Below are positions 6,993-14,819 of a DNA stretch of 64,000 nt, piece by piece. Numbering within the stretch: the first letter of the stretch is position 1; every line of letters begins with the position of its first letter. The translations under genes and the position numbers were made by a program. Below the pieces are notes generated by a model. It saw only the letters and a list, made by a program, of their open reading frames with translations. It did not search any database and was not told the origin of the DNA. This stretch comes from a virus: IMG/VR virus record IMGVR_UViG_3300025117_000601, positions 1-64,000 of that record; one strand, 5' to 3'.

Positions 6993-8843
6993 ATGGTAAA
7001 ATTATCATTCTCGTTTATTTTGTCATTATTTTTATGTTCTAGCGTTATCGGTAAGCCCCTCACTCCGTTTGAGATTCAGGAAGCCACCGTTCGCGTTCAT
7101 GCAGGAAATGCGTATGGGTCTGGCACCTGTTTTATGGATGATGGTAAATCTATTCATATTTTGACTAATGCACATGTTGTGGGACAAAATCGCACGGTTA
7201 TGGTGGAATCTTTTAAGTCTGGCTATAAAACTAGGGAAATTCCCGCCCAAGTTACAGGAAAATGGATGCAGGAAAAAACCGATGTTGATTTTGCGGTCCT
7301 AAGTGTAAGTAAATCTTACTTTGGTGGTTTTTTACCTAAAATAATCTCCATGATTCCGCGAACCTACCGCGCTCAACGAGGCGAGTATATCTATAGTGCT
7401 GGATGTCCTAGTGCGATGTGGCCTCAGAGTTGGCAGGGAAGAGTTCAATTAGATGAAGAATCCCGATATATATTTCTTCCCGCCCCTATTGGTGGGCAAA
7501 GCGGTTCTGGTGTTTTAACCATTATTCGTGATAACGATCAGTATTTTACTAGATTGGCTGGTGTTGTTACTTGGAGAATTACCGCTGACCAAGAAGGCAT
7601 TGATAATGCGGTTGGTGGCGCTATCCCTATTAATACTTTTTTTGCCGTCATAGACGGAAATTATAAAGCTAAGGTCGTACCCGTAAATTATATACCCATT
7701 GCATATTTTAATGCCTACGATGAAAAACGGTGTGGGCGGTGTGGTGAATTTCTTAAAACTCACGCTTACTGTAGTGATGGTCAGTTTTATTGCTACAGAA
7801 TAAATTCTCGGGGGGAAAGAGTAGTAATACATCCCCAAACTGTCCGCGTGGTAGATTTCGGTCCCCACACATTTGTAACTCGATCTACAGGAAGAACATT
7901 ATTGTGGCCTTTTGACTCTCCACTACCAAATAACAATAGTTTTGAGTATATTAATAAGCAAAATTTATCCCCCATTCCAATAAATAGGGAAGAACACGTA
8001 CCATATTATGACGAACAAAAACCACTGTCTGGTGAGTGGCCTTTTTCTGGTAACAAACCTACCCCTAATAATAATGCTGGTAATGATAATCTGTGGCCCT
8101 TTGATGATGATAGAATAGTGCCGTGTCCCCCACCAGGGGGGGGCGGGCAAAACCCTGATCCCTACGGGGGTGGGCAGAATCCCTATGGTGGGCAAAACCC
8201 ATACGGGGGTGGGGGTGGTGGAGATAATCCTTTTGGAGTAGTCCCCCCCAATGTTCCTTGGGATGATAATACCCCAGACCCCAATCCTAATCCGACCCAA
8301 CCCAGCCCTAACAATCCTTCTCCTGCCCCATTACCCCAAACTCCACAAACACCACGCGGCAGTATTTTTGATTGGTTTACGTTTGCTAGATCAGAATGGA
8401 ACTTTAATTTCCTGAATGCGATTGGAATAGCATCGTTGGCTGGTTTACTAATTATTATATACAAGAAGATTAAACCTCTATTGTTATCAGCCGTGGATAA
8501 ATGGCAAGATAAATCTCAACGATATATTGCAGGAAAGTTTGGGGAGGAGGTAGCCCAAGAAGTGCGAGATATTATGGAGGGTGTAGAAGAATATTTGGTT
8601 GGGGTAGCCGATAGGTTAGCCCAAGAAAATTCATCGGCAAAACTAGCCATTAAAACAAGATATAAAACCTCTCTGCGACAAAAACTTGGCATTACCGATA
8701 AGACTAACTTAACCGCTAGTGATATTCAAGCGTTAGTAGAGCAACTTGCTGCGGACCCTAACGAGCCAGATATTGAGCCAGGAATGGCGGATAAAATTCG
8801 CACATTAGTAGAGAGTATGTCTAAAGAAAAAGTCAAGAAATAG
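6993..8843 (+). CDS. Secreted trypsin-like serine protease with proline/glycine-rich linker and C-terminal membrane anchor
   Basis: ATG 6993 follows AAGGA; the frame extends upstream but without a better start. Residues 1-20 form a Sec signal peptide. A chymotrypsin-fold protease follows, with His61 (TNAHVV), Asp99 (DVDFAVL) and Ser170 (GGQSGSG). After about residue 230 come a short Cys-containing segment, a long Pro/Gly/Asn-rich low-complexity region (about 320-450), a transmembrane helix (about 480-497) and a 110-residue helical C-terminus. This predicts an envelope-anchored extracytoplasmic protease. Phage proteases of this design are uncommon; its target could be a host envelope or superinfecting-phage protein (inference). 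Confidence 0.85.
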   Translation: MVKLSFSFILSLFLCSSVIGKPLTPFEIQEATVRVHAGNAYGSGTCFMDDGKSIHILTNAHVVGQNRTVMVESFKSGYKTREIPAQVTGKWMQEKTDVDFAVLSVSKSYFGGFLPKIISMIPRTYRAQRGEYIYSAGCPSAMWPQSWQGRVQLDEESRYIFLPAPIGGQSGSGVLTIIRDNDQYFTRLAGVVTWRITADQEGIDNAVGGAIPINTFFAVIDGNYKAKVVPVNYIPIAYFNAYDEKRCGRCGEFLKTHAYCSDGQFYCYRINSRGERVVIHPQTVRVVDFGPHTFVTRSTGRTLLWPFDSPLPNNNSFEYINKQNLSPIPINREEHVPYYDEQKPLSGEWPFSGNKPTPNNNAGNDNLWPFDDDRIVPCPPPGGGGQNPDPYGGGQNPYGGQNPYGGGGGGDNPFGVVPPNVPWDDNTPDPNPNPTQPSPNNPSPAPLPQTPQTPRGSIFDWFTFARSEWNFNFLNAIGIASLAGLLIIIYKKIKPLLLSAVDKWQDKSQRYIAGKFGEEVAQEVRDIMEGVEEYLVGVADRLAQENSSAKLAIKTRYKTSLRQKLGITDKTNLTASDIQALVEQLAADPNEPDIEPGMADKIRTLVESMSKEKVKK

Positions 8844-8852
8844 ACGGAATTG

Positions 8853-8870
8853 CGTGCGGGTGGGCGCACG
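8853..8870 (+). other. Perfect 6-bp hairpin downstream of protease gene
   Basis: CGTGCG at 8853-8858 pairs with CGCACG at 8865-8870 around a six-base loop. It sits between the protease stop and the terminator and may protect or stabilise the 3' end of the transcript. Confidence 0.5.
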
Positions 8871-8875
8871 ACACC

Positions 8876-8907
8876 ACGGGCGGGGCTTAATCTTGCCCGT
8901 TTTTTTT
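8876..8907 (+). terminator. Rho-independent terminator
   Basis: ACGGGC (8876-8881) pairs with GCCCGT (8895-8900), followed immediately by a run of T residues through 8907. It follows the protease gene and directly precedes a consensus promoter, marking a transcription-unit boundary. Confidence 0.8.
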
Positions 8908-8928
8908 GTTAAAATTTACAAAGTCCAC

Positions 8929-8957
8929 TTGACAGTTCTAAATCAATCGTCTATAAT
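8929..8957 (+). promoter_or_regulatory. Consensus sigma70 promoter
   Basis: TTGACA (8929-8934), a 17-base spacer and TATAAT (8952-8957) match the consensus exactly. It lies between a terminator and the gene at 9001 and indicates strong transcription by unmodified host RNA polymerase. Confidence 0.85.
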
Positions 8958-9000
8958 AGGGGCGGAATATAAGTTTTGACTAATTTGCAGGAGAATTATT

Positions 9001-9240
9001 ATGTTAGTAAGTTATGTGCGTAATAAAAAGCGCGAGAAGATTGGGGTGGTGGTTGCAATTTATCGAGATCAGGTTGGGTGGTCACTTTGTCGTACTAAAT
9101 TAGATAGGTTTGATAAAGATTTAGGGCTGAGGATTGCATATGGGCGAGCAATAACGGGTAGTGCTACAAAGCCGCCAACGACAGTAATGAAGACGTATAA
9201 CGATATGATGGATAGGTCTAAAGCATATTACAAGTTTTAG
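9001..9240 (+). CDS. Small conserved phage protein (79 aa)
   Basis: First gene of the unit driven by the 8929 promoter, with GCAGGAG seven bases before ATG. The pattern K-I-G-V-V-V-A, V-G-W-S-L-C, D-R-F-D-K-D-L-G-x-R-I-A-x-G-R-A and a C-terminal Y-x-x-M-x-x-R-x-x-x-Y-Y recurs in small proteins of many large phages. No function is known to me. Confidence 0.65.
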   Translation: MLVSYVRNKKREKIGVVVAIYRDQVGWSLCRTKLDRFDKDLGLRIAYGRAITGSATKPPTTVMKTYNDMMDRSKAYYKF

Positions 9241-9250
9241 GAGTTTGACC

Positions 9251-9646
9251 ATGAAAACCTATTATAAAATTGTTAGTAAAGATTTGAAGTCTATTGTGTC
9301 TATTAATTTGGACACTCCAGATGAGTATGTCGTACAATATTGTGTCAATAGATTTGTTGAGCCAAAACTAAAAGGCACAAGTCTATTTGTTTTTGACACA
9401 TTAAAAAATGTAAAACGTTTTTTTAGCCCCCCTTGGGTACATGGAGAACGGTATATTATTTATGAGGCTGAAGTAAAAAATCCGAAGCAAATAGGTTTAT
9501 TTAGTTCCTATTGTAATTGGGTATATTTAGCAGAATTATTAGAACTTAAAAGAAGTAAAAAGAAGTGGTCACATAAAACCAGCGTTCCACCAACAGGAAC
9601 GGTATTTTGTAGTTCAGTAAAGTTACTTAAAAAAGTGGATATATAA
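9251..9646 (+). CDS. Hypothetical protein (131 aa)
   Basis: ATG 9251 is preceded by TTAGGAG; the in-frame TTG at 9245 is less likely. The N-terminal T-Y-Y-K-I-V-S-K-D-L-K-S motif is shared with the short gene at 5561. Tyr-rich beta pattern (R-Y-I-I-Y-E-A). Function unknown. Confidence 0.6.
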   Translation: MKTYYKIVSKDLKSIVSINLDTPDEYVVQYCVNRFVEPKLKGTSLFVFDTLKNVKRFFSPPWVHGERYIIYEAEVKNPKQIGLFSSYCNWVYLAELLELKRSKKKWSHKTSVPPTGTVFCSSVKLLKKVDI

Positions 9647-9648
9647 TT

Positions 9649-9945
9649 ATGAAGGGTAATCTAACTAATACTCTGAATGGTTTAGCGTTTATAATTGGTG
9701 TGGTGTTAATGATATTTAAAGTGGGAGGCATAGAAAGTATATCGTGGTGGCTTATCTCTGCTCTAATTTTTGGACCTTGGGTATTGGTATTTTTGAGTAT
9801 AGTATTTTTGACGGGGGCGGCGGCGGTTGGGTCAGTTGTAGATGCGAACCCCGAATCCCATTTGGATAGGGGAGAGATCAAAATTACGGTTGGTGGCAAA
9901 GATGTAAGTTTAGAGGAATTGTTGGAAATGTTAAATAACAAGTAA
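9649..9945 (+). CDS. Small two-pass membrane protein (98 aa)
   Basis: Hydrophobic segments at about residues 8-24 and 32-62, then a polar C-terminus that may lie in the cytoplasm. No recognised family. It follows the preceding gene by two bases and is presumably co-translated. Confidence 0.55.
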   Translation: MKGNLTNTLNGLAFIIGVVLMIFKVGGIESISWWLISALIFGPWVLVFLSIVFLTGAAAVGSVVDANPESHLDRGEIKITVGGKDVSLEELLEMLNNK

Positions 9946-9962
9946 ACGTTGGAGTTACTGCA

Positions 9963-10478
9963 ATGGAAGTTCTAGGATTTGTGTTGGCTATATTTTTGAT
10001 TGTATTGTACATTCACAAAGTCGATCAATGCGACCGTCTAAAAGTAAAGTTAGATCGTAATGAGTTTAGTTATTTTGTGGTTCGTTTAGTCGAGAGTTTT
10101 AGTAAACCGAAAATTATCGGTAATTTACAATGGAGGTTAGAAATGTTATCAGGTAAAATCAAGTTAACTTGGGTTAAGAGCGTTAGTGCTAATGTCGTTG
10201 GGCAACCATTGGTTGTTGGCGTAGATGGTGTAGAGGTAACTATGCCAGCCGAAGTGTTGGCTCCTGAAGTGGAGTCCTATGAGTTTTTCGCAAAGGAGGG
10301 CGCAGCCGTAGAAGTTTCTCTCTGTGCGGATAATGGCTCATTTAAATCAGACCCCGTAACGCTATCATTTGTAGTTCCCGTACTTGCCCCACCCCAACCC
10401 CAAACCAATCTGGTTTATGAGGTTGTGGAGGTTGTAGAGACACCAGACGATCCAGTTCCACCAGCGGAGCCAGTATAA
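9963..10478 (+). CDS. N-anchored protein with Ig-like beta domain; likely internal start at 10143
   Basis: From ATG 9963 the product has a hydrophobic N-terminal helix (residues 4-18), then a beta-rich Ig-like segment (about 60-145) and a Pro/Val/Glu-rich tail. An in-frame ATG at 10143 is preceded by GGAGG with a six-base spacing, a far better ribosome site, and would give a soluble 111-residue form lacking the anchor. Either two products are made or the upstream portion is a separate coding remnant. Function unknown. Confidence 0.55.
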   Translation: MEVLGFVLAIFLIVLYIHKVDQCDRLKVKLDRNEFSYFVVRLVESFSKPKIIGNLQWRLEMLSGKIKLTWVKSVSANVVGQPLVVGVDGVEVTMPAEVLAPEVESYEFFAKEGAAVEVSLCADNGSFKSDPVTLSFVVPVLAPPQPQTNLVYEVVEVVETPDDPVPPAEPV

Positions 10479-10479
10479 T

Positions 10480-10749
10480 ATGGAACCATTATCTAATGTA
10501 GTCTACGACTGTGGGTTATTTGTAGATGAACCAAAACCAAAAGGAATGGCTAAAATAGGAATGAAGATGAGGGGGGTGGCTAATCTGTCGGTGACTTCTA
10601 AATATGATGTTGAGTTGGGCGACGGATTATCGGTTAAACAAGTGGGTGATTCTATAGCTAACTCTCCTGCTGAACAGATTGCGCTCTTAGTAGAATATCT
10701 TAAAGTTAAAAAGGGGGTTGATATTGTTAATTTATTTGTTGTGTATTAG
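10480..10749 (+). CDS. Hypothetical protein (89 aa)
   Basis: Starts one base after the preceding stop. No recognised motif. It is the last gene before the first GTNNN array, which begins four bases after its stop codon. Confidence 0.55.
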   Translation: MEPLSNVVYDCGLFVDEPKPKGMAKIGMKMRGVANLSVTSKYDVELGDGLSVKQVGDSIANSPAEQIALLVEYLKVKKGVDIVNLFVVY

Positions 10750-10753
10750 AAAA

Positions 10754-10833
10754 GTAAAGTTGATGTAATGTATAGTAATGTTACGTTTAGTCGAGTATTG
10801 TTTAGTGGAGTGAAGTATATCTGAAAAAGATGT
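10754..10833 (+). repeat. GTNNN pentanucleotide array 1 with terminal hairpin
   Basis: Thirteen G residues followed by T recur; the last eleven (10765 to 10815) are in perfect 5-nt register, with one 6-nt step before them. The array ends in a 6-bp hairpin at 10817-10833 (ATATCT / AGATGT, one T-G pair) with loop GAAAA. It precedes the gene at 10859. It belongs to a family of six elements with the same plan; function inferred to be RNA-level control. Confidence 0.8.
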
Positions 10834-10858
10834 TTTGTTTTATGAAAGAAGGTGGTGT

Positions 10859-11173
10859 ATGGACGATATAAGGTATATAAGAATTGTCGGCGAGGGGGTT
10901 GACATTATCTCCAAGGTAGAGTATGATGACCATCAACAGGCGTGGCGGTTGACAAAACCGATGGGTATAATAGTTACGGAACAGGGTGTTGGGTTTATGA
11001 AATATCCAATGTTTGGTTCTATGCTAATGGTTAGTGGTGGCGATTCAATTTTGATTAAAGATGAGCATATTTTGTGGATAGAGACTCCTACTACAGAGTT
11101 AGAAAATGCTTACAGGGTAAACGTCTTACATGGTATTAGCGTTCCTACTCAGGGATTAGTATTACCAAATTAA
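10859..11173 (+). CDS. Small beta-rich protein, possibly LSm-like (104 aa)
   Basis: ATG 10859 is preceded by GAAGGTGG; an in-frame TTG at 10835 is an alternative. The arrangement R-Y-I-R-I-V-G-E-G-V-D-I-I then W-R-L-T-K-P and a later I-L-W-I-E-T resembles small phage proteins that I recall being linked to Sm/LSm folds; this is from memory and weak. If a ring-forming RNA-binding protein, it could act on the arrays. It lies downstream of array 1. Confidence 0.5.
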   Translation: MDDIRYIRIVGEGVDIISKVEYDDHQQAWRLTKPMGIIVTEQGVGFMKYPMFGSMLMVSGGDSILIKDEHILWIETPTTELENAYRVNVLHGISVPTQGLVLPN

Positions 11174-11175
11174 GG

Positions 11176-11757
11176 ATGTTGATTGTGTTTGATAAAATCC
11201 AAGATTTGTATTGGCAAATTGTGCCCTATGATTGGCGGCTTCGCCAGATCGTTTACCGCTTGCGGTGTTTTTTCTGGTGTCGGTATACCACAGTAAAACC
11301 CAGAACTCTTCCTTACCACACATGGACGGATCGAGATAATTTGCTTGCGCACTGTTCATTTGAGATATTATCACGCTTTATTGAAAACGAGTGTTCTCCC
11401 GGTAATGTAGATTGGTACTCGGATGATTGTCCGCATAAGATAGTGGTAAACGGAGTTGAGAAATGGGTTAGGGACGAAATGCAGGAGATTTATGAATGGT
11501 GGCATAACAAATATATTAAGGGTCAAAATGACGAAAATGAACGATTGCATAAGGAAATAGAGAAAGTAGAACCTATTACATATACTGGTGAAAAAGATGG
11601 TCAGTGGTATTGGGAGCCTCAATTTAAGTGTGAGGAAGACGCGGTGGAGTGGAAAGGGTATATGCGGGCATTAAGTGATTTAGAGCGTAATATTGAGAGC
11701 GAGCTACAGTTAATGCTTCACAGACTCGTTGATATACGACAATATATGTGGACCTAA
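11176..11757 (+). CDS. Conserved phage protein of unknown function (about 190 aa)
   Basis: ATG 11176 sits very close to AAGG; the in-frame GTG 11185 has better spacing. The core Y-R-L-R-C-F-F-W-x-R-Y-T-T-V-K-P-R-T-L then H-x-W-x-D-R-D-x-L-L-x-H-x-x-F-E-I-L recurs in many phage genomes. The C-terminal half is Glu-rich and helical. No function is known to me. Confidence 0.65.
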   Translation: MLIVFDKIQDLYWQIVPYDWRLRQIVYRLRCFFWCRYTTVKPRTLPYHTWTDRDNLLAHCSFEILSRFIENECSPGNVDWYSDDCPHKIVVNGVEKWVRDEMQEIYEWWHNKYIKGQNDENERLHKEIEKVEPITYTGEKDGQWYWEPQFKCEEDAVEWKGYMRALSDLERNIESELQLMLHRLVDIRQYMWT

Positions 11758-11793
11758 CCAATTGCCGCTTTAGATGACTCAACAAGGAATATA

Positions 11794-12924
11794 GTGGGAA
11801 GTATCTCAGTGAAAATTTCGTCAGATATAAAATTCGATTTCGACGATGTTCTTATCAGACCGCAACGATCTACTTTGATTAGTAGGGCAGACGTTATTTT
11901 GGAGAGAGAATTCCAATTCTATCATAGCCCAAGAATTTGGCAGGGAATTCCAATTGTGTGTTCTAACATGGCGGCTATAGCTGGATTTGAGATGGCTACC
12001 GCTCTCGCAAAACACAAGATGGTAACATGCCTTCATAAGTACATTTCCACAGACGACCTTATCAATTTTTTTGTGGAACATAAAGATTTAGTGGATTATG
12101 TGTGGGTAAGTGTTGGCTATGGCGATGATGAAATAGACAAGTTAATAAGGATCACAAAGGAGGTTGGGTTTCAACCAAACGTTTGTATAGACATCGCTAA
12201 TGGACACCTAGAATGCTTTGTCCAATATTGTGCTGATATAAGAAATGATTTTCCAGATTCTATTATTATGGCAGGAAATGTTTGTATACCAGAATCAACA
12301 CAAGAGTTAATTTTACATGGGTATGTAGATTTGATTAAGATCGGAACTGGCGGAGGAAGCGCCTGCCTGTCTAGGATGGTTACTGGAGTGGGATGCCCCC
12401 AATTATCAGCATTGGATATTTGTGCAAGCGCTGCCCACGGATTAAAGTCGGCAGAGAAAAGGTTGGGGTTAGTATGTTCAGATGGTGGGTGTAAAACAGC
12501 GGGCGATGTATGCAAGGGATTTGTTGCTGGCGCAGATTTTTTGATGCTGGGAGGAATGCTAGCGGGCACAAAGGAGTGTTGTGGAGAATGGACTACAGAG
12601 TATAAGGATGTGTGGGGTTGTTGGAACGAAGAAACGCATACTGATGAAGAATTAAAAAAGTGGAGAAATATAAAGAGTCGTAAAAAGTCATTAAAAGTAT
12701 ATGGTATGTCATCCCATCTTGCGCAGGAAAAGCATGGAGTAGGTAAGAAAGACTATCGAGCATCAGAGGGCGTGGTTATAGAAGTACCCTACAAGGGGAG
12801 CGTTGACGATGTAGTACAGGAAATATTAGGCGGGATTCGGTCATGCGCGACGTACATCGGGGCGTGCTCTCTGAAAGATTTTTCTAAGTGTGGAGAATTT
12901 ATTCGGGTTTGTAGACAAAAATAA
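11794..12924 (+). CDS. guaC: GMP reductase (IMPDH/GMPR family)
   Basis: Would convert GMP to IMP with NADPH, linking guanine and adenine pools. TIM-barrel IMPDH/GMPR signatures: F-D-D-V-L-I-R-P near residue 15, P-I-V-C-S-N-M-A (53-60), D-I-A-N-G-H (133-138), then G-T-G-G-G-S-A-C with the predicted catalytic Cys191, and S-D-G-G and G-A-D-F-L-M-L-G-G-M loops. No CBS insert, and 376 aa in length, so GMP reductase is more likely than IMP dehydrogenase. GTG start with AAGGAA upstream. Unusual in a phage; it suggests reworking of host purine pools. Confidence 0.85.
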   Translation: MGSISVKISSDIKFDFDDVLIRPQRSTLISRADVILEREFQFYHSPRIWQGIPIVCSNMAAIAGFEMATALAKHKMVTCLHKYISTDDLINFFVEHKDLVDYVWVSVGYGDDEIDKLIRITKEVGFQPNVCIDIANGHLECFVQYCADIRNDFPDSIIMAGNVCIPESTQELILHGYVDLIKIGTGGGSACLSRMVTGVGCPQLSALDICASAAHGLKSAEKRLGLVCSDGGCKTAGDVCKGFVAGADFLMLGGMLAGTKECCGEWTTEYKDVWGCWNEETHTDEELKKWRNIKSRKKSLKVYGMSSHLAQEKHGVGKKDYRASEGVVIEVPYKGSVDDVVQEILGGIRSCATYIGACSLKDFSKCGEFIRVCRQK

Positions 12925-12936
12925 GGGAGTATTTTA

Positions 12937-13701
12937 ATGTGCAAAATTCTAAAATCACTCATTTGCTTAACTTTAATATTATATAGTTCTATTTTATTTG
13001 CACAAAATCAAGTTATCAAAAATATACGGAATTTAACTGTAGGAATTACTGTTGAAACGCCAATGGGGGGAGCAAATGGTTCTGGTATCCTGTTTTCCTG
13101 TAACAATCAAACTTATGTATTAACTGCGGGACACGTAGTTTCTGTTGCTAGAATTATTGGGTTTAAGCGAACTAAAACAGAAAGCCAACAATTAGTAGCC
13201 TATGCGCCCATTTTTATAGAGCAAATAGTTGATAGCGGTAAAACTAAAAAACTAAGAAAATTTCCAGCAACTATAGTGCGTAATGGACTAATACACGATA
13301 ATCTTGATGTAGCCGTTTTAATGCTTATAGACGTAGATCAAGAAAACAATCTTAGTTTTGATTTCAATGAACCAGACATAGGGACAAACACTTTGGGATG
13401 TGGGCAGTTGTTAGATAGTGAGTTATTAACTACGGATGGTATTGTTAGTGAAATATATACGACAACTGATTATGGTTTTCATCATCAGGCTACAAATAAT
13501 GTTCAAGGTGGGTTTTCTGGTGGTGGAATCTTTAATGCCGATAACGGTAAATGTATAGGTATAATTACTCAAAAAACACTTGTAGGATGTGCTTTTGTAC
13601 CATCTGGTGAAATTCTTAAATGGCTACAAGATAATGAAATAAATTGGTTAGTTGATAATTCTGAACCGTTGGACAATGTTTTAACATTAGAATTGGATTA
13701 G
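12937..13701 (+). CDS. Secreted trypsin-like serine protease
   Basis: Signal peptide (residues 1-22, ending I-L-F-A-Q) and a chymotrypsin-fold domain with His66 (LTAGHVV), Asp124 (DNLDVAVL) and Ser194 (GGFSGGG). Oxyanion-loop glycines are intact, so it is probably active, in the periplasm or outside the cell. At 254 aa it is much shorter than the protease at 6993 and lacks an anchor. Located directly before the ExbB/ExbD-like genes, with ribosome sites at each junction, suggesting a shared envelope role. Confidence 0.85.
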   Translation: MCKILKSLICLTLILYSSILFAQNQVIKNIRNLTVGITVETPMGGANGSGILFSCNNQTYVLTAGHVVSVARIIGFKRTKTESQQLVAYAPIFIEQIVDSGKTKKLRKFPATIVRNGLIHDNLDVAVLMLIDVDQENNLSFDFNEPDIGTNTLGCGQLLDSELLTTDGIVSEIYTTTDYGFHHQATNNVQGGFSGGGIFNADNGKCIGIITQKTLVGCAFVPSGEILKWLQDNEINWLVDNSEPLDNVLTLELD

Positions 13702-13711
13702 GGAGATTTTT

Positions 13712-14212
13712 ATGCGGAAACATGAAGTATTCTTAAAGTGGTGGCTTTTAGTTGTGTTGATGAGTGTCGGATTTTATTTTGTTTATGCTTATGGTTTGTT
13801 TAATGAATTATGGAATAAAGATTTTACCAAAATTACGCTTATTATACTTGGGGGATTTTTATTAACATCGTTACAGTGTGGCATTAAAACATTTCGTTTA
13901 AGTAGTTCTATAAATAAAAAACAATGGGAAAATGTTGCAGAAATAGAGAAGGAATTATCTATTGGTTATTTCGCTTGTGCCATATTTGTTTCACTAGGTT
14001 TATTAGGTACGTTAATTGGTATGGTATACTCCTTACAAGGTTTCGCCACAATTGATGTTAGTAATTTAACCACTATTCAAGGTTTAATTCCCAAATTAAC
14101 TATGGGTGTATCAACAGCGCTCTATACCACTATTGTTGGTGTTATTTGTTCTATTTTGCTAAAACTACAATATTTCAATTTGGAATATATTATTAGGAAA
14201 TATCATGGATAA
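13712..14212 (+). CDS. MotA/TolQ/ExbB-type proton-channel-like membrane protein
   Basis: Four predicted transmembrane stretches (about 7-29, 40-60, 83-106 and 130-151). The third contains S-L-G-L-L-G-T-L-I-G-M-V and the fourth M-G-V-S-T-A-L-Y-T-T-I-V-G, the hallmark of MotA/TolQ/ExbB channels. Its stop overlaps the ExbD-like gene by eight bases. Together they would form an inner-membrane proton-driven stator; the device it powers is unknown. Confidence 0.8.
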   Translation: MRKHEVFLKWWLLVVLMSVGFYFVYAYGLFNELWNKDFTKITLIILGGFLLTSLQCGIKTFRLSSSINKKQWENVAEIEKELSIGYFACAIFVSLGLLGTLIGMVYSLQGFATIDVSNLTTIQGLIPKLTMGVSTALYTTIVGVICSILLKLQYFNLEYIIRKYHG

Positions 14213-14816
14213 TGAAAAATATAGTGATGGACTTGTATTTTTCGACCTACTATTTAATCTTTTATGTTGTTTTATTATACTGTTTTCCCTTGCCTATATA
14301 TTAGTTAATGAACAAAATAAAAGTGATCGCGCCGTAGAAAATACAGCGGAGTTTCTAATTACCTTCATCTGGGCTAACGAAATTGGAGACGATGTAGATG
14401 CCTATGTTGAAGACCCTCTTGGTAATTTAGTGTTTTTCAGGCGTAGAGAAGAAGGGTTAATGCACCTAGACAGGGATGATTTGGGTAAAAGGAACGATGT
14501 AGTTAGATTGGCTGACGGTACAACGGTAAAGTCTGATGAAAATAAAGAAATAGTCACCATTCGAGGTATTATACCGGGGGAATATGTGGTCAACACCCAC
14601 ATGTATTATAAAACGGAAGATAGCGAACAAACCGAAGTTACAATTAAGTTAGAAAAGATAAACCCTAAATTAAGACTTATTACTCAAAAAACAGTAATAC
14701 TTAGTGATAATGGTGATGAAAAAACCGCTTTTAGATTTAATATTGATAAAGAAGGCGATGTAACTGGAGTTAATGAGTTGAAAAAGGATTTGGCTAATTT
14801 AACACATCAGGAGTAA
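14205..14816 (+). CDS. ExbD/TolR/MotB-like protein with periplasmic beta domain
   Basis: One N-terminal transmembrane helix (about residues 9-33) with an Asp at its cytoplasmic edge (V-F-F-D-L-L-F-N), as in ExbD/TolR. A large extracytoplasmic domain follows: D-V-D-A-Y-V-E-D-P-L-G-N, G-L-M-H-L-D-R-D-D-L-G and I-P-G-E-Y-V-V-N. This domain, rather than the short TolR-type tail, is seen in ExbD-like genes of some large phages (memory). Partner of the upstream channel. Confidence 0.75.
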   Translation: MDNEKYSDGLVFFDLLFNLLCCFIILFSLAYILVNEQNKSDRAVENTAEFLITFIWANEIGDDVDAYVEDPLGNLVFFRRREEGLMHLDRDDLGKRNDVVRLADGTTVKSDENKEIVTIRGIIPGEYVVNTHMYYKTEDSEQTEVTIKLEKINPKLRLITQKTVILSDNGDEKTAFRFNIDKEGDVTGVNELKKDLANLTHQE

Positions 14817-14819
14817 ACC

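Noticed and set aside
7515-8464. Minus-strand open frames opposite the protease gene
   Set aside because: They mirror the Pro/Gly-rich low-complexity coding of the plus strand and lack starts with ribosome sites.
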